The translations under genes were made by a program, and so were the position numbers. Positions 1-12,747 of a DNA stretch of 64,000 bases are shown here, in pieces; position 1 is the stretch's first letter, and each line of letters begins with the position of its first letter. Origin of the DNA: Rhodococcus sp. ARC_M5 (GTDB lineage Bacteria > Actinomycetota > Actinomycetes > Mycobacteriales > Mycobacteriaceae); NCBI RefSeq assembly GCF_022810405.1, contig NZ_JALGQE010000008.1, positions 186,001 through 250,000 on the forward strand, read 5' to 3'. The notes beneath the pieces are model-generated. The model saw only the letters and a list, made by a program, of their open reading frames with translations. It searched no databases and had not been told where the DNA came from.

Positions 1-174
1 CGAATGGGTCATTGCTCGGGCTCCGCTCCCGGATTCGCGCTGGTCGTGTAGCAGGCTCAGATACCGGCACAACGGGCACACGAACATCATTCGCGAACAG
101 ATCGATGGAGCCACCGGGTGCTGAGGGCATAACGTAGACACACGATCAGGCCCCCACACGGAAGAAGGTGCGGA
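1..174. other. Upstream region, no gene recognised
   Basis: No reading frame here looks like a recognisable protein. Short open stretches run in from the left edge and stop within about 50-140 bases, so the end of an upstream gene cannot be excluded. The last 15 bases hold the ribosome binding site of the aldehyde dehydrogenase. Confidence 0.4.
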
Positions 175-1701
175 GTGACCGACTCCGATGCAGGATTCGA
201 CCCGACGTCGCTGCGTCCGTCGTTGTTCGTCGACGGGCAGTGGCAGGGATCCAGTGACGGTGGAACCCGAGACATCGTGAACCCCGCGGACGGCAGCACG
301 GTTGCCGTCGTCGACGAGGCCACCCCCGACGATGCGCTACGCGCGGTGGCAGTGGCACGGTCGGCGTTCGACGATGGACCGTGGCGGTCGGTGACCGTCG
401 GTGAGCGCAGCGATCTACTGAACCGCATCGCAGATCTACTTCAGAGGGACAAGGCCGAACTCGCGCGTATCGAGACTCTCGATACCGGAAAGACCCTCGG
501 CGAGAGTGAAATCGACATCGACGACGTGACGTCGGTCTTCCGCTTCTACGCCGATCTTGCAGTGGTGCAGGCGGATCGTCTGATCGACGTCGACCGACCC
601 GAAATTCTCAGCCGCGTCGTACACGAGCCGATCGGCGTCTGCGTCATGATCGCGCCGTGGAACTATCCGCTGCTTCAGATCTCGTGGAAGATCGCCCCCG
701 CTCTGGCGGCCGGCTGCACGATGGTCCTCAAGCCGAGTGAGGTGACTCCGCTCAGCACCATCGCGTTCACCAAGCTGGTGGAAGAAGCCGGAGTGCCGGC
801 GGGTGTGGTGAACCTGCTGCAGGGCAGTGGTGCCGTTCTCGGGGACGCACTCACCAGGAACCGCGACGTCGACTTCATCTCGTTCACCGGCGGTCTGGCT
901 ACAGGCAGGCACATCTTGGCAGCGGCGGCCGAGAACGTCACCAAGGTGGCCGTCGAGCTCGGCGGCAAGAACCCGCACATCGTCTTTGCCGACGCCGTAG
1001 CCGACGATCAGGCCTTCGCCGACTCCGTCGACAACGTCCTGACCGGAGTCTTTCTGCATTCGGGTCAGGTGTGTTCGGCCGGCACTCGACTGATCATCGA
1101 AGAATCGGTCGCCGACCGCTTCGTTGCAGCCGTGGCCGAACGCGCGAAGGCCATCGTGATCGGTCCTGGAATGGACCCGGCGAGCGAGACCGGTCCACTG
1201 GTGTCGCAGGCGCAGCGCGAGAAGATCGAAGCTTTCGTCGCGGGCGGCATCGAGGAGGGCGCAACACTGGTCATCGGCGGAACGAAACCGGACAATTCGG
1301 CTCTGGACGAGGGCAGCTATTTTCTACCGACGATTTTCGACCACTGCGATCGGTCGATGAATATCGTGCAGGAGGAGACATTCGGGCCCATACTCACTGT
1401 GGAGCGCTTCGACACCGAGGCCGAAGCACTCCTGTTGGGTAACGATACGAATTACGGTCTCGCCGCGGGAGTTCGGACGTCCGACGCCGCACGAGGCGAA
1501 AGAATGGTACGTGGGCTGCGCCATGGCACGGTGTGGCTCAACGACTTCGGTGTTTACACGGCGGCCGCGGAATGGGGCGGCTTCAAACAGTCCGGGAACG
1601 GACGCGAGCTCGGCCCGTCCGGAATGTCCGAATATCAAGAAGCGAAGCATATTTGGCACAACACCTCACCCACGGCGGCGGGGTGGTTCGGTACCCGATA
1701 G
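175..1701 (+). CDS. Aldehyde dehydrogenase, betaine-aldehyde dehydrogenase type
   Basis: NAD(P)-dependent aldehyde dehydrogenase of 508 residues, the normal length for the family. The catalytic Cys300 lies in SGQVCSAGTRL and the general base Glu261 in VELGGKNP; the nucleotide-binding stretch MIAPWNYPLLQ and the FTGG motif are intact. The GTG start at 175 follows a purine-rich GGAAGAAGG (160-168). The permease starts 6 bases after its stop, and the third gene of the cluster resembles choline oxidase, so the likely reaction is betaine aldehyde to glycine betaine in the cytoplasm. The family call rests on motifs. The substrate is inferred from context only, and another amino-aldehyde is possible. 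Confidence 0.88.
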   Translation: MTDSDAGFDPTSLRPSLFVDGQWQGSSDGGTRDIVNPADGSTVAVVDEATPDDALRAVAVARSAFDDGPWRSVTVGERSDLLNRIADLLQRDKAELARIETLDTGKTLGESEIDIDDVTSVFRFYADLAVVQADRLIDVDRPEILSRVVHEPIGVCVMIAPWNYPLLQISWKIAPALAAGCTMVLKPSEVTPLSTIAFTKLVEEAGVPAGVVNLLQGSGAVLGDALTRNRDVDFISFTGGLATGRHILAAAAENVTKVAVELGGKNPHIVFADAVADDQAFADSVDNVLTGVFLHSGQVCSAGTRLIIEESVADRFVAAVAERAKAIVIGPGMDPASETGPLVSQAQREKIEAFVAGGIEEGATLVIGGTKPDNSALDEGSYFLPTIFDHCDRSMNIVQEETFGPILTVERFDTEAEALLLGNDTNYGLAAGVRTSDAARGERMVRGLRHGTVWLNDFGVYTAAAEWGGFKQSGNGRELGPSGMSEYQEAKHIWHNTSPTAAGWFGTR

Positions 1702-1707
1702 AGCACG

Positions 1708-3237
1708 ATGGGAAAGGCCACAGGCATGGCACTACTGAACGACAATTCGAGCGGAATGGACGACTTCGGCTACAAGGAGTCACTCGATCGAAGTCTCGGC
1801 AAATTCGCCAGCTTCGCCGCAGGCGTCAGCTACATCTCCATTCTCACCGGCACGTTCCAACTGTTCTACTTCGGTTTCGGCACCGCCGGGCCGGCATACC
1901 TGTGGTCGTGGCCTGCAGTGTTCGTCGGCCAACTCTGCGTGGCACTGTGCTTCATGGAGTTGGCCGCGAAGTATCCGGTGGCGGGATCGGTGTACAACTG
2001 GGCGAAGCTGTTGGGCCGCAGAATCGTCGGTTGGTCGGCGGGCTGGTTGATGCTAACGGCGTCGATCGTGACACTGGCCGCCGTTGCCCTGGCTCTGCAG
2101 CTGAACTTGCCACGCATCTGGAGCGGGTTCCAGATCATCGGGGACGGCTCGGGTGCCTCCGACTTCGCGGCCAACGCAGTGCTGCTCGGTGCGATTCTGA
2201 TCGCCATCACCACCACGATCAACGCGCTCGGCGTTCGACTGATGGCCATGATCAACAGTGCGGGTGTGTTCATCGAACTGATTGCTGCCGTTCTCATCGC
2301 GATCCTGCTCGCGGCCAACATCACTCGGGGGCCCGAGGTGTTCTTCTCCTCCAACGGCTACGGTGCCGGTGAGAGCGGCGGCTACCTCGGTGCCTTCCTG
2401 GTCGCGTCGCTGGCGTCGGGTTACGTCATGTACGGATTCGACACCGCGAGCTCGCTCGGGGAGGAAACCGTCGAACCGCGGCGCACCGCCCCCAAAGCGA
2501 TCTTTCGCGCCATCCTCGCCTCGTTCGTCATCGGCGGAGCCATCCTGGTGTTCGCCGTCATGGCCGCGCCGGACTTGAACGATCCTTCCCTCGGCAGCCC
2601 CGACGGCAGCCTGCAGTCGATCGTCGAAGCGGTGATGTGGGGCCCGCTGGGCACCGTCTTCCTCATCTGCATCGTCGTTGCGGTCTTCGTCTGCTCACTG
2701 GCAGTGCACACCGCGGCGATCCGGCTCACGTTTGCCATGGCGCGAGACAACGCGTTGCCCTTCGGTGAGAGTCTGGCCAAGGTGAATCCGAAGACCCAGA
2801 CCCCGGTGGTACCCGCGGTGACCATCGGCGTGCTGGCCATCGTCATTCTCGTCGTCAACATCGGTCAGCCGCAGATCTTCACGGTCCTCACCTCGATCGC
2901 GATCATCATGATCTACCTCGCGTATCTGATGGTCACCGGACCATTGTTGGTCAAGCGCATCAAAGGCGAGTGGCCGCCGGAGGATCTCAAACCCGGCGGG
3001 TACTTCACGATGGGTAAGTTCGGCCTGCCGGTCAACATTGCGGCGGTGGTGTGGGGTGCCGGGATGGCGCTCAACCTCGCCTGGCCGCGCGAGGCCGTGT
3101 ACGGAACCCCCTGGTACAACACGTTCGGTGCGTTCGTCTACATCGGCGGCATCCTGGGCGTAGGCCTGCTGTGGTACGCAGTCAAGGGACGCAAGCACAT
3201 CGGCACTCTGAAATCACATGCCTCCACGGGCGACTAG
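1708..3237 (+). CDS. APC-family amino acid/amine permease
   Basis: Integral membrane transporter of 509 residues with about 12 hydrophobic segments and the amino acid-polyamine-organocation layout: a GVSYISILTG stretch in the first helix and a VMYGFDTASSLGEET stretch in the middle that is typical of GABA/choline-type permeases. It sits between the aldehyde dehydrogenase (6-base gap) and the choline-oxidase-like gene (12-base gap), so it probably imports the substrate of that pathway. An alternative ATG lies at 1726. Choline import in actinobacteria is more often assigned to BCCT or ABC systems, so an APC carrier here is notable. The exact substrate cannot be read from the sequence. Confidence 0.85.
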   Translation: MGKATGMALLNDNSSGMDDFGYKESLDRSLGKFASFAAGVSYISILTGTFQLFYFGFGTAGPAYLWSWPAVFVGQLCVALCFMELAAKYPVAGSVYNWAKLLGRRIVGWSAGWLMLTASIVTLAAVALALQLNLPRIWSGFQIIGDGSGASDFAANAVLLGAILIAITTTINALGVRLMAMINSAGVFIELIAAVLIAILLAANITRGPEVFFSSNGYGAGESGGYLGAFLVASLASGYVMYGFDTASSLGEETVEPRRTAPKAIFRAILASFVIGGAILVFAVMAAPDLNDPSLGSPDGSLQSIVEAVMWGPLGTVFLICIVVAVFVCSLAVHTAAIRLTFAMARDNALPFGESLAKVNPKTQTPVVPAVTIGVLAIVILVVNIGQPQIFTVLTSIAIIMIYLAYLMVTGPLLVKRIKGEWPPEDLKPGGYFTMGKFGLPVNIAAVVWGAGMALNLAWPREAVYGTPWYNTFGAFVYIGGILGVGLLWYAVKGRKHIGTLKSHASTGD

Positions 3238-3249
3238 AAGGAGCGTGCA

Positions 3250-4797
3250 GTGACAGACACCCAGTTCGATTACGTTGTCGCAGGTGGCGGGACGGCGGGG
3301 TGTGTCCTCGCTGCGCGGCTGAGCGAGGACCCCTCCGTCAGTGTCTGTTTGGTCGAGGCAGGTCCGACCGACGTCGGCGACAAGGCGATTCTCGAACTGG
3401 TGGACTGGATGCATCTGCTGGACTCCGGCTACGACTGGGACTATCCCGTCGAACCACAGGAGCGCGGCAACAGCTTCATGCGGCACGCGCGGGCGAAAGT
3501 GCTCGGCGGCTGCTCGTCGCACAACTCCTGCATCGCCTTTCATCCTCCGGCCGAAACCCTCGACGATTGGGCGGCTGCGGGCGCGACGGGGTGGGGCGCG
3601 TCGGAGATCCTGCCGTTCGTCGCCCGAGTGGAGAACAACGACACCGGCCGTGGACACGACGGACCGGTGCGGATTCGCGACGTGCCACCGAACGATCCGT
3701 GCGGCGCGGCAGTGCTCGAATCGGCCGCCGGGATAGGTCTTCCCACGGTCGCATTCAACCGCGGAACGCCTGTACTCAACGGTGCCGGCTGGTTCCAGAT
3801 CAACGCGGGAGAGGACGGCTCGCGGATGTCGACCTCCCACGCGTACCTGCATCCGATCATCGGCACGCGGCCGAACCTCGAGGTGCGCACCGACTGCTGG
3901 ATCAGCGAGATCCTGATCGACGAATCGCTGACCGCGACCGGAGTGCGGTACCAGCGCCCCGACCTGACCGGCTACGACACCGTCTCGGCGCGGCGCGAGG
4001 TGATCGTCACCGCCGGTGCCATCGACACTCCAAAGTTGTTGATGCTCTCCGGAATCGGACCGGCAGCCCAGCTGCAGGAGATGGGTATCACCGTTCGGGT
4101 CGACTCACCCGGAGTGGGCGAGAACCTCGACGACCACGTCGAAGGCCTGGTGTTCTGGGAGGCGAGCAAGCCGATGGTCACCACGTCCTCGCAATGGTGG
4201 GAGATCGGGGTGTTCGCGCAGACCGATTCGTCGCTGAACTACCCGGACATCATGATGCATTACGGCAGTGTGCCGTTCGACATGAACACCCTCCGCTGGG
4301 GCTATCCGACCACCGACAACGGGTTCTGTCTGACGCCCAACGTGACACAGGGGCGCTCGCGAGGGACTGTTCGTCTGCGCAGCAGAGACTTTCGTGATCG
4401 GGCAAAGGTGGACCCGCGTTACTTCACCGACGTCGACGGTCACGACGACGCGGTGATGCTCGCCGGTCTGAAGTTGGCCCGGCGGATTGCGGCGAATGGG
4501 CCGATGGCCGGGTGGATCGAACGCGAACTCGCCCCCGGGCCCGACGCCGTGACCGACGACGACCTGCTGGACTACGTACACAAGACCCACAACACGGTCT
4601 ACCACCCGGCAGGCACGGCGCGGATGGGATCGGTGGACGACACCATGGCCGTGCTCGATCCCGAGTTGCGCGTCAAGGGCATCTCGAACCTACGCGTGGT
4701 CGACGCGTCGGCGATGCCGAAGCTGCCCTACGTCAATCCCAACATCACGGTGATGACCATGGCGGAAAAGTGCGCCGACCTGATCCGTGGCGGATAG
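3250..4797 (+). CDS. GMC flavoprotein oxidoreductase, choline-oxidase-like
   Basis: FAD-dependent GMC oxidoreductase of 515 residues. It carries the N-terminal dinucleotide motif GGGTAG and a long match, from memory, to Arthrobacter choline oxidase: GYDWDYP, NSFMRHARAKV, GGCSSHNSC, MMHYGSVPFDMNTLR and TVRLRSRDFRD are all present. His91 in SSHNS corresponds to the histidine that binds FAD covalently in that enzyme. His452 (YHPAGT) and Asn496 (VNPNITV) correspond to the catalytic pair. It likely oxidises choline to betaine aldehyde or beyond. The GTG start at 3250 follows AGAAGGAG. Its last 11 bases overlap the next gene, so the two are probably translationally coupled. It is somewhat shorter at the C terminus than the characterised oxidase. 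Choline dehydrogenase activity is an alternative. Confidence 0.88.
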   Translation: MTDTQFDYVVAGGGTAGCVLAARLSEDPSVSVCLVEAGPTDVGDKAILELVDWMHLLDSGYDWDYPVEPQERGNSFMRHARAKVLGGCSSHNSCIAFHPPAETLDDWAAAGATGWGASEILPFVARVENNDTGRGHDGPVRIRDVPPNDPCGAAVLESAAGIGLPTVAFNRGTPVLNGAGWFQINAGEDGSRMSTSHAYLHPIIGTRPNLEVRTDCWISEILIDESLTATGVRYQRPDLTGYDTVSARREVIVTAGAIDTPKLLMLSGIGPAAQLQEMGITVRVDSPGVGENLDDHVEGLVFWEASKPMVTTSSQWWEIGVFAQTDSSLNYPDIMMHYGSVPFDMNTLRWGYPTTDNGFCLTPNVTQGRSRGTVRLRSRDFRDRAKVDPRYFTDVDGHDDAVMLAGLKLARRIAANGPMAGWIERELAPGPDAVTDDDLLDYVHKTHNTVYHPAGTARMGSVDDTMAVLDPELRVKGISNLRVVDASAMPKLPYVNPNITVMTMAEKCADLIRGG

Positions 4798-6736
4798 ATC
4801 GGAGCTTGCCGACTTCCTCGGCGCGCACCCACCATTCCAAGGCGCGTCACCTGCGGTACTGACCGACATCGCCGCAGCCGCCGTCGAACGCGAGTACCGC
4901 GGTGGCGCATGGGTTGTGGGCCCGACGTCGAAGCCCGACGGGGCCGACATCGTATGGGTGGTGCTTACCGGTCTGGTGGTGATCGTGCACCCCGACGACA
5001 CCTCGCCCGCCGATGTACCGATCGACACCATCGGTCCGGGTGGAGTCTTCGGTTTCTCGGCGCTGCTTGCCGGCGGGACGGTCGAATTCTGTGCGCGAGC
5101 AATAGAACCGAGTGTCGTTCTGCAGTTACCCGGTGCGCTGGTTCGGCCGTTGTTCGCAACGCCCACCGGTCTGGCGTTTCTGGCCGATGCCGTCAACTCC
5201 TCCTCTGCATACCGTGGGGGACCGGTGGAGGGCAGCGCCGGAAGGACCGTCGGCGAATTGGTCTCTGCGCCCGCGGTGTTCACGCCCGTCGGCACCACTG
5301 TTCGAGATGCCGTCCGGCAGATGACCGAGCAGGGCAGCTCCTACGTTCTGGTTCCGCTGCGTGGTTCACGCCACGGCATCTTCACCGACCGCGACCTCCG
5401 AATTCGTGTGGTGGCCGCCGGTATCGGCGTCGACACTCCTATCGAGAAGGTCATGACCTCGCCCGCCGAGACCGTCACTGCGGACCGGTTGGCAGGCACC
5501 GTGCTGATGGACATGCTCGAGCGAGGCATGCGCCACATGCCGGTGGTGTCCGCTCGCGGTGAGGTGCTGGGCGTCGTCGAGGATTCGGATCTGCACGCCG
5601 CATCCACCCGACGCAGTTTTGTGGTCCGTCGAGCGGTGGCATCGGCATCGACCTCCGCCGAACTCGCGGACGCAGGCAGGCTCGTGCCCCGCCTGGTGGT
5701 GGATCTGTTCAAGGGCGGAACCGATGCGATGGCGGTCAGCGCGATTCTCTCCGTCGTGGTCGACAGCCTCGTCCGCCGGGCCGTCGAGATCGAATGGACC
5801 GCACGTCCGGACGTACCCCGTGACCACTTCGCCTGGATCACGCTCGGCAGCGTGGCCCGTCGAGAAGCCATGCCCTCCTCGGACGTCGACAGCGCATTGA
5901 CCTGGTCGGATGCAACCGCGGACCCCGATGTGCGAGGGACATCGAACGCGGTGCCGAGAACCCGCGACGAGGCGCTGATGGATCTGGCGGCTCGCGTGCA
6001 CCTGAGCCTCGACGGTGCCGGGTTGCCGTCGGATACCAACGGCGCGGTCGCGAGCTCGCCCCGATTCGCACGCTCGGCCGGTCAGTGGGAAAGGGCCGCG
6101 GCTCACTGGCTCAGCAACCCATTCGGCGATCGAGGAAAAGCAGGAACCTCTGGTCGTTCCGCAGGCTTCACTCCGGCTGGGGACTCCGGCCTCATCATGT
6201 CCTCTCTGATGATCGACGGCAGAGTGGTGTGCGGCCCGAGGGCACTGCACACCGTGCCCGAGGCCTACCGTCGACTCCTGGTCGATCACCCCGACGCATT
6301 GCGGTTGCAACTGCGTGATGCGCTCGCCGGCCGCGCGCGGTTGCGTTCGCTGCGCGACGTGCTGGCTCGGCGCGGCGGCACGTTCGACCTCAAGGCCCAT
6401 GCGCTGACTCCCATCGTCAACCTCGCTCGGTGGGGTGGGTTGTCGGTCGGCATCGCCTCGTCTTCGACTCCCGCGCGGCTCGCGGCGGCGTCGGGCAACG
6501 GCATGCTCTCCGAACGCGATGTCGCCGCCCTGACCGAGGTGTTCGTCCTGCTGCAGCGGCTGCGACTGTCGCATCAGATCGACCAGATCACGGCAGGCCA
6601 TCGCCCCGGGGACGTGCTGATCATGGCCGATCTGTCGCCGCTCGAACGAAGCCTGCTGACCGACGGTGTCCGCGAGATCGCCGCGGTGCAGCGCCGCGTC
6701 GGGTATCTGGCGGCCAACGTCGGCGTGCATCGTTGA
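4787..6736 (+). CDS. cNMP-binding/CBS/DUF294 nucleotidyltransferase-like protein
   Basis: Soluble multidomain protein of 649 residues. Residues 1-130 form a cyclic-nucleotide-binding-type beta barrel. Residues about 150-270 form a CBS pair (MTSPAETVTADR, RHMPVVSARGEVLGVVEDSD). Residues about 290-430 form a DUF294 nucleotidyltransferase-like domain with GSVARREAMPSSDVDS, resembling the active site of GlnD-type enzymes. A DUF294 C-terminal helical domain reaches the end. The GTG start lies 11 bases inside the choline-oxidase-like gene. In other bacteria this architecture sits beside acetate or amine uptake genes and is thought to be regulatory. Here it may sense an adenine nucleotide and act on the choline pathway; that role is inference. 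Confidence 0.82.
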   Translation: MADRSELADFLGAHPPFQGASPAVLTDIAAAAVEREYRGGAWVVGPTSKPDGADIVWVVLTGLVVIVHPDDTSPADVPIDTIGPGGVFGFSALLAGGTVEFCARAIEPSVVLQLPGALVRPLFATPTGLAFLADAVNSSSAYRGGPVEGSAGRTVGELVSAPAVFTPVGTTVRDAVRQMTEQGSSYVLVPLRGSRHGIFTDRDLRIRVVAAGIGVDTPIEKVMTSPAETVTADRLAGTVLMDMLERGMRHMPVVSARGEVLGVVEDSDLHAASTRRSFVVRRAVASASTSAELADAGRLVPRLVVDLFKGGTDAMAVSAILSVVVDSLVRRAVEIEWTARPDVPRDHFAWITLGSVARREAMPSSDVDSALTWSDATADPDVRGTSNAVPRTRDEALMDLAARVHLSLDGAGLPSDTNGAVASSPRFARSAGQWERAAAHWLSNPFGDRGKAGTSGRSAGFTPAGDSGLIMSSLMIDGRVVCGPRALHTVPEAYRRLLVDHPDALRLQLRDALAGRARLRSLRDVLARRGGTFDLKAHALTPIVNLARWGGLSVGIASSSTPARLAAASGNGMLSERDVAALTEVFVLLQRLRLSHQIDQITAGHRPGDVLIMADLSPLERSLLTDGVREIAAVQRRVGYLAANVGVHR

Positions 6737-6747
6737 GCGCGAACGAC

Positions 6748-6753
6748 CAGACT
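6748..6753 (+). promoter_or_regulatory. Possible -10 box (CAGACT), leaderless start
   Basis: CAGACT ends 7 bases before the GTG at 6761. It keeps only A2 and T6 of the consensus, so it is a weaker example of the leaderless arrangement seen elsewhere in the window. Confidence 0.35.
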
Positions 6754-6760
6754 GTGTGCC

Positions 6761-9439
<2,679 letters not shown>

Positions 9440-9510
9440 GGGCCTGCGGCCCACGTGCACGAAAATTCGTAGTGGGCTACGAAGTTCCGCGCACATGCGG
9501 CGGAGCCGCA

Positions 9511-9516
9511 TAGTCT
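9511..9516 (+). promoter_or_regulatory. -10 box (TAGTCT), leaderless promoter of alcohol dehydrogenase
   Basis: TAGTCT lies 6 bases before the ATG at 9523, so transcription would begin at the start codon. There is no ribosome binding site to compete with this reading. Confidence 0.6.
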
Positions 9517-9522
9517 GGCGGG

Positions 9523-10629
9523 ATGAAGATTCGCGGCGCAGTACTCGAAGAAATCGGCCGATCACGTCCCTTCGCGGACTCGCATCCCATCACCGTCTCG
9601 GACCTCGAGCTCGGCTCGCCGGGCGAGGGCGAACTGCTGATCAGAATCGAAGCCGCAGGGCTGTGCCACTCGGACCTGTCGGTGGTCGACGGCAATCGAG
9701 TTCGTCCGGTCCCGATGCTGCTCGGCCACGAGGCCGCAGGCCGAGTCGAGGAAGTCGGACCAGGCGTCGACGACATCGCGGTCGGCACCCGGGTCGTCAT
9801 GACGTTCCTGCCGCGCTGTGGCGAATGCGCCGGCTGCGCCACCGACGGCCAGATGCCCTGCGTCACCGGAAGTGCGTCGAACAATGCCGGCACACTGCTC
9901 GGCGGCGGCATCAAATTGCACCGGGACGGGGAAGAGGTCAAGCATCACCTCGGCGTCTCCGGATTCGCCACACACGCGGTGGTGAGCCGTAAGTCGGTGG
10001 TGCCGGTCGAGGACGACATCCCGGCCGATATCGCAGCAGTCCTCGGTTGTGCGGTATTGACCGGCGGCGGCGCGGTGCTCAACGCCGGAACTCCGAAGCC
10101 CGGACAGTCGGTGATGGTGGTGGGCCTCGGTGGCGTCGGCATGGCAGCCGTTCTGACGGCCGTATCGGTGGGTTCCGGTGAGGTCATCGGTGTCGACGGC
10201 GTCCCGGACAAGCTGTCCACTGCAACCGAACTCGGTGCCACACAGGTCTACTCACCCGCCGAGCTCGCCGAGAAGGGAATCAAGGCAGACATCGTCATCG
10301 AGGCGGCAGGTAACGCACGCGCCTTCGAAACTGCGGTCGCGGCAACGGCTCCGGGAGGCAAGACCATCACGGTCGGCCTCCCCGCACCCGACGCCCGCTC
10401 GTCCATCTCACCCTTGGGCCTGGTGGCGGAAGCTCGCACGATCATCGGCAGCTACCTGGGCTCCGCTGTGCCTGCACGCGACATCCCGACCTATGCCCAG
10501 ATGTGGCGTGAGGGAAGGCTTCCCGTCGAGAAGTTGATCTCGTCGCGAATCACGTTGGACGAGATAAACCGCGGCATGGACGAATTGGCCGACGGCAACG
10601 CAATCCGTCAGGTCATCGTCTTCGACTGA
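9523..10629 (+). CDS. Zinc-dependent alcohol dehydrogenase (MDR family)
   Basis: Medium-chain zinc alcohol dehydrogenase of 368 residues. The catalytic-zinc residues lie in GLCHSDL and LLGHEAAG, the structural-zinc lobe is CGECAGC followed by MPC, and the NAD-binding loop is GLGGVGMAAV. The length is that of the class III-like long-lobe group. It would oxidise an alcohol or reduce an aldehyde in the cytoplasm; the substrate is unknown. It is a stand-alone gene with its own leaderless promoter and faces the ABC ATPase tail to tail, with 3 bases between the stops. Confidence 0.86.
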   Translation: MKIRGAVLEEIGRSRPFADSHPITVSDLELGSPGEGELLIRIEAAGLCHSDLSVVDGNRVRPVPMLLGHEAAGRVEEVGPGVDDIAVGTRVVMTFLPRCGECAGCATDGQMPCVTGSASNNAGTLLGGGIKLHRDGEEVKHHLGVSGFATHAVVSRKSVVPVEDDIPADIAAVLGCAVLTGGGAVLNAGTPKPGQSVMVVGLGGVGMAAVLTAVSVGSGEVIGVDGVPDKLSTATELGATQVYSPAELAEKGIKADIVIEAAGNARAFETAVAATAPGGKTITVGLPAPDARSSISPLGLVAEARTIIGSYLGSAVPARDIPTYAQMWREGRLPVEKLISSRITLDEINRGMDELADGNAIRQVIVFD

Positions 10630-10632
10630 TCG

Positions 10633-11421
10633 TCAGCGGTGGGCTGCTGTGGCGACCCACCGGCCGCGCTGCTTCGAGATGTCGATGGGGTGGTCGAAAC
10701 ACTCACTGATGTTGTCTGTGGTCAGCACCGCGTCGACGGTTCCCTGCGCCTGCACTGCGCCGTCGCGGATGAGTAGGGCGTGGGTGGTCGAGGTCGGGAT
10801 TTCCTCGAGGTGATGAGTGACCAGGATGCTGGCCAGGGTCGGGTGTTCGGTGCGCAGCGAGTCGAGTGCACTCAGAAGTTGTTCGCGGGCAGCGAGATCG
10901 AGCCCGGTGGCGGGCTCGTCGAGCAACAGCAGTGCGGGGTCGGGAAGCAGAGCGCGCGCGATGAGCGCTCGACCTCGCTCGCCCTGGGACAGGGTGTGCC
11001 ACGACGCGTCGAGTCGATGAGCGACACCGAGCGACTCGATCAGCCGGTGAGCCCGTGCGATCTCGCTGTCGGTGGCCGACCATCGTGGGATCAGGTCGGG
11101 GGTGTTGGTCAGTCCGGTCAACACGACCTGGAGCAACGTCAATGGAGCCTCGACCTTCAGACGGGGATCGACGTGGCCGATGTGCGTCCGCAACTCGCGC
11201 ATGTCCACCCGCCCGAGGCGATGACCCAGGACGTGCACGGAACCCTGCGTGGGATGAACGAGCGCGCCCAGCAGGCCGAGGAGGGTGGATTTGCCTGCGC
11301 CGTTGGCACCGAGCAACACCCAGTGTTCACCCTCCTCCACCCGCACACTGGCGTTGCTGAGCAGGTATCGGCCGCCGCGGACGAGATCGACTCGGTCGGC
11401 GAACAGGACGCTGGAGGTCAC
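10633..11421 (-). CDS. ABC transporter ATP-binding protein
   Basis: Single nucleotide-binding domain of about 262 residues. Walker A is GANGAGKST, the signature motif LSQGERGR, Walker B ALLLLDEPATGLD and the switch histidine is in VTHHLEE. The ModF/YlmA-like pattern (a lone ATPase with no permease gene beside it) leaves its partner unknown. The frame stays open upstream to 11562. I place the start at GTG 11421 because the domain begins there and a TACGGT -10 box sits exactly 6 bases upstream; the longer form would also run into the dapB start. It may energise a transporter encoded elsewhere or act on ribosomes or DNA. Confidence 0.83.
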   Translation of the reverse strand: MTSSVLFADRVDLVRGGRYLLSNASVRVEEGEHWVLLGANGAGKSTLLGLLGALVHPTQGSVHVLGHRLGRVDMRELRTHIGHVDPRLKVEAPLTLLQVVLTGLTNTPDLIPRWSATDSEIARAHRLIESLGVAHRLDASWHTLSQGERGRALIARALLPDPALLLLDEPATGLDLAAREQLLSALDSLRTEHPTLASILVTHHLEEIPTSTTHALLIRDGAVQAQGTVDAVLTTDNISECFDHPIDISKQRGRWVATAAHR

Positions 11422-11427
11422 CGGACG

Positions 11428-11433
11428 ACCGTA
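11428..11433 (-). promoter_or_regulatory. -10 box (TACGGT), leaderless promoter of ABC ATPase
   Basis: On the minus strand TACGGT is followed by 6 bases and the GTG at 11421, which supports the shortened start of the ABC ATPase. Confidence 0.5.
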
Positions 11434-11461
11434 GCTGCCGGGGTGGATCGCGGAGAAGTAG

Positions 11462-12271
<810 letters not shown>

Positions 12272-12282
12272 GCTGATCGACG

Positions 12283-12741
12283 GTGAACAAAACGACGAAG
12301 GTACTCGCCATCATCACGGTGATGGTGCTGATCCTCGGCTTCTACTTCTTCCTGCTCGGCCAGCGCGGTGTGACGCTTATCCAGAACGGTGGCGTGGCGA
12401 GCATCTCCCTGGGCATCGGGGTTCTGCTGCTACCGATCCTCGGGTTGTGGATCGTGTGGGCCACCCTCAAAGCGGGGTTCGACCATCAGAGACTGGCCTC
12501 GCGCATCCGGGACGAAGGCCTCGAACTCGACGTTTCCGAGCTTCCGAGAAGGCCGTCGGGTCGGATCGAACGCGACGCGGCGGACGAGCTTTTCCAGCAG
12601 ATCAAGACCGAGTGGGAGAAGGATCCCGACAACTGGCGCAACTCGTACCGATTGGCTCGCGCCTACGACTACGCCGGCGACCGTGGACGGGCGCGCGAGA
12701 CGATGAAACGTGCTGTGGCACTGGAACGTGCAGAGAGCTGA
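12283..12741 (+). CDS. Two-helix membrane protein with TPR-like tail (Rv2772c-like)
   Basis: Conserved hypothetical protein of 152 residues. Two hydrophobic segments (about residues 5-25 and 38-60) are followed by a charged cytosolic part ending in WRNSYRLARAYDYAGDRGRARETMKRAV, which reads like one tetratricopeptide-type helical pair. The GTG start at 12283 is 11 bases after dapB. The arrangement dapB, membrane protein, flavodoxin-like protein matches my memory of Rv2773c-Rv2771c. Function is unknown. The helical pair suggests a protein-binding tail. Confidence 0.75.
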   Translation: MNKTTKVLAIITVMVLILGFYFFLLGQRGVTLIQNGGVASISLGIGVLLLPILGLWIVWATLKAGFDHQRLASRIRDEGLELDVSELPRRPSGRIERDAADELFQQIKTEWEKDPDNWRNSYRLARAYDYAGDRGRARETMKRAVALERAES

Positions 12742-12747
12742 CGTAGC

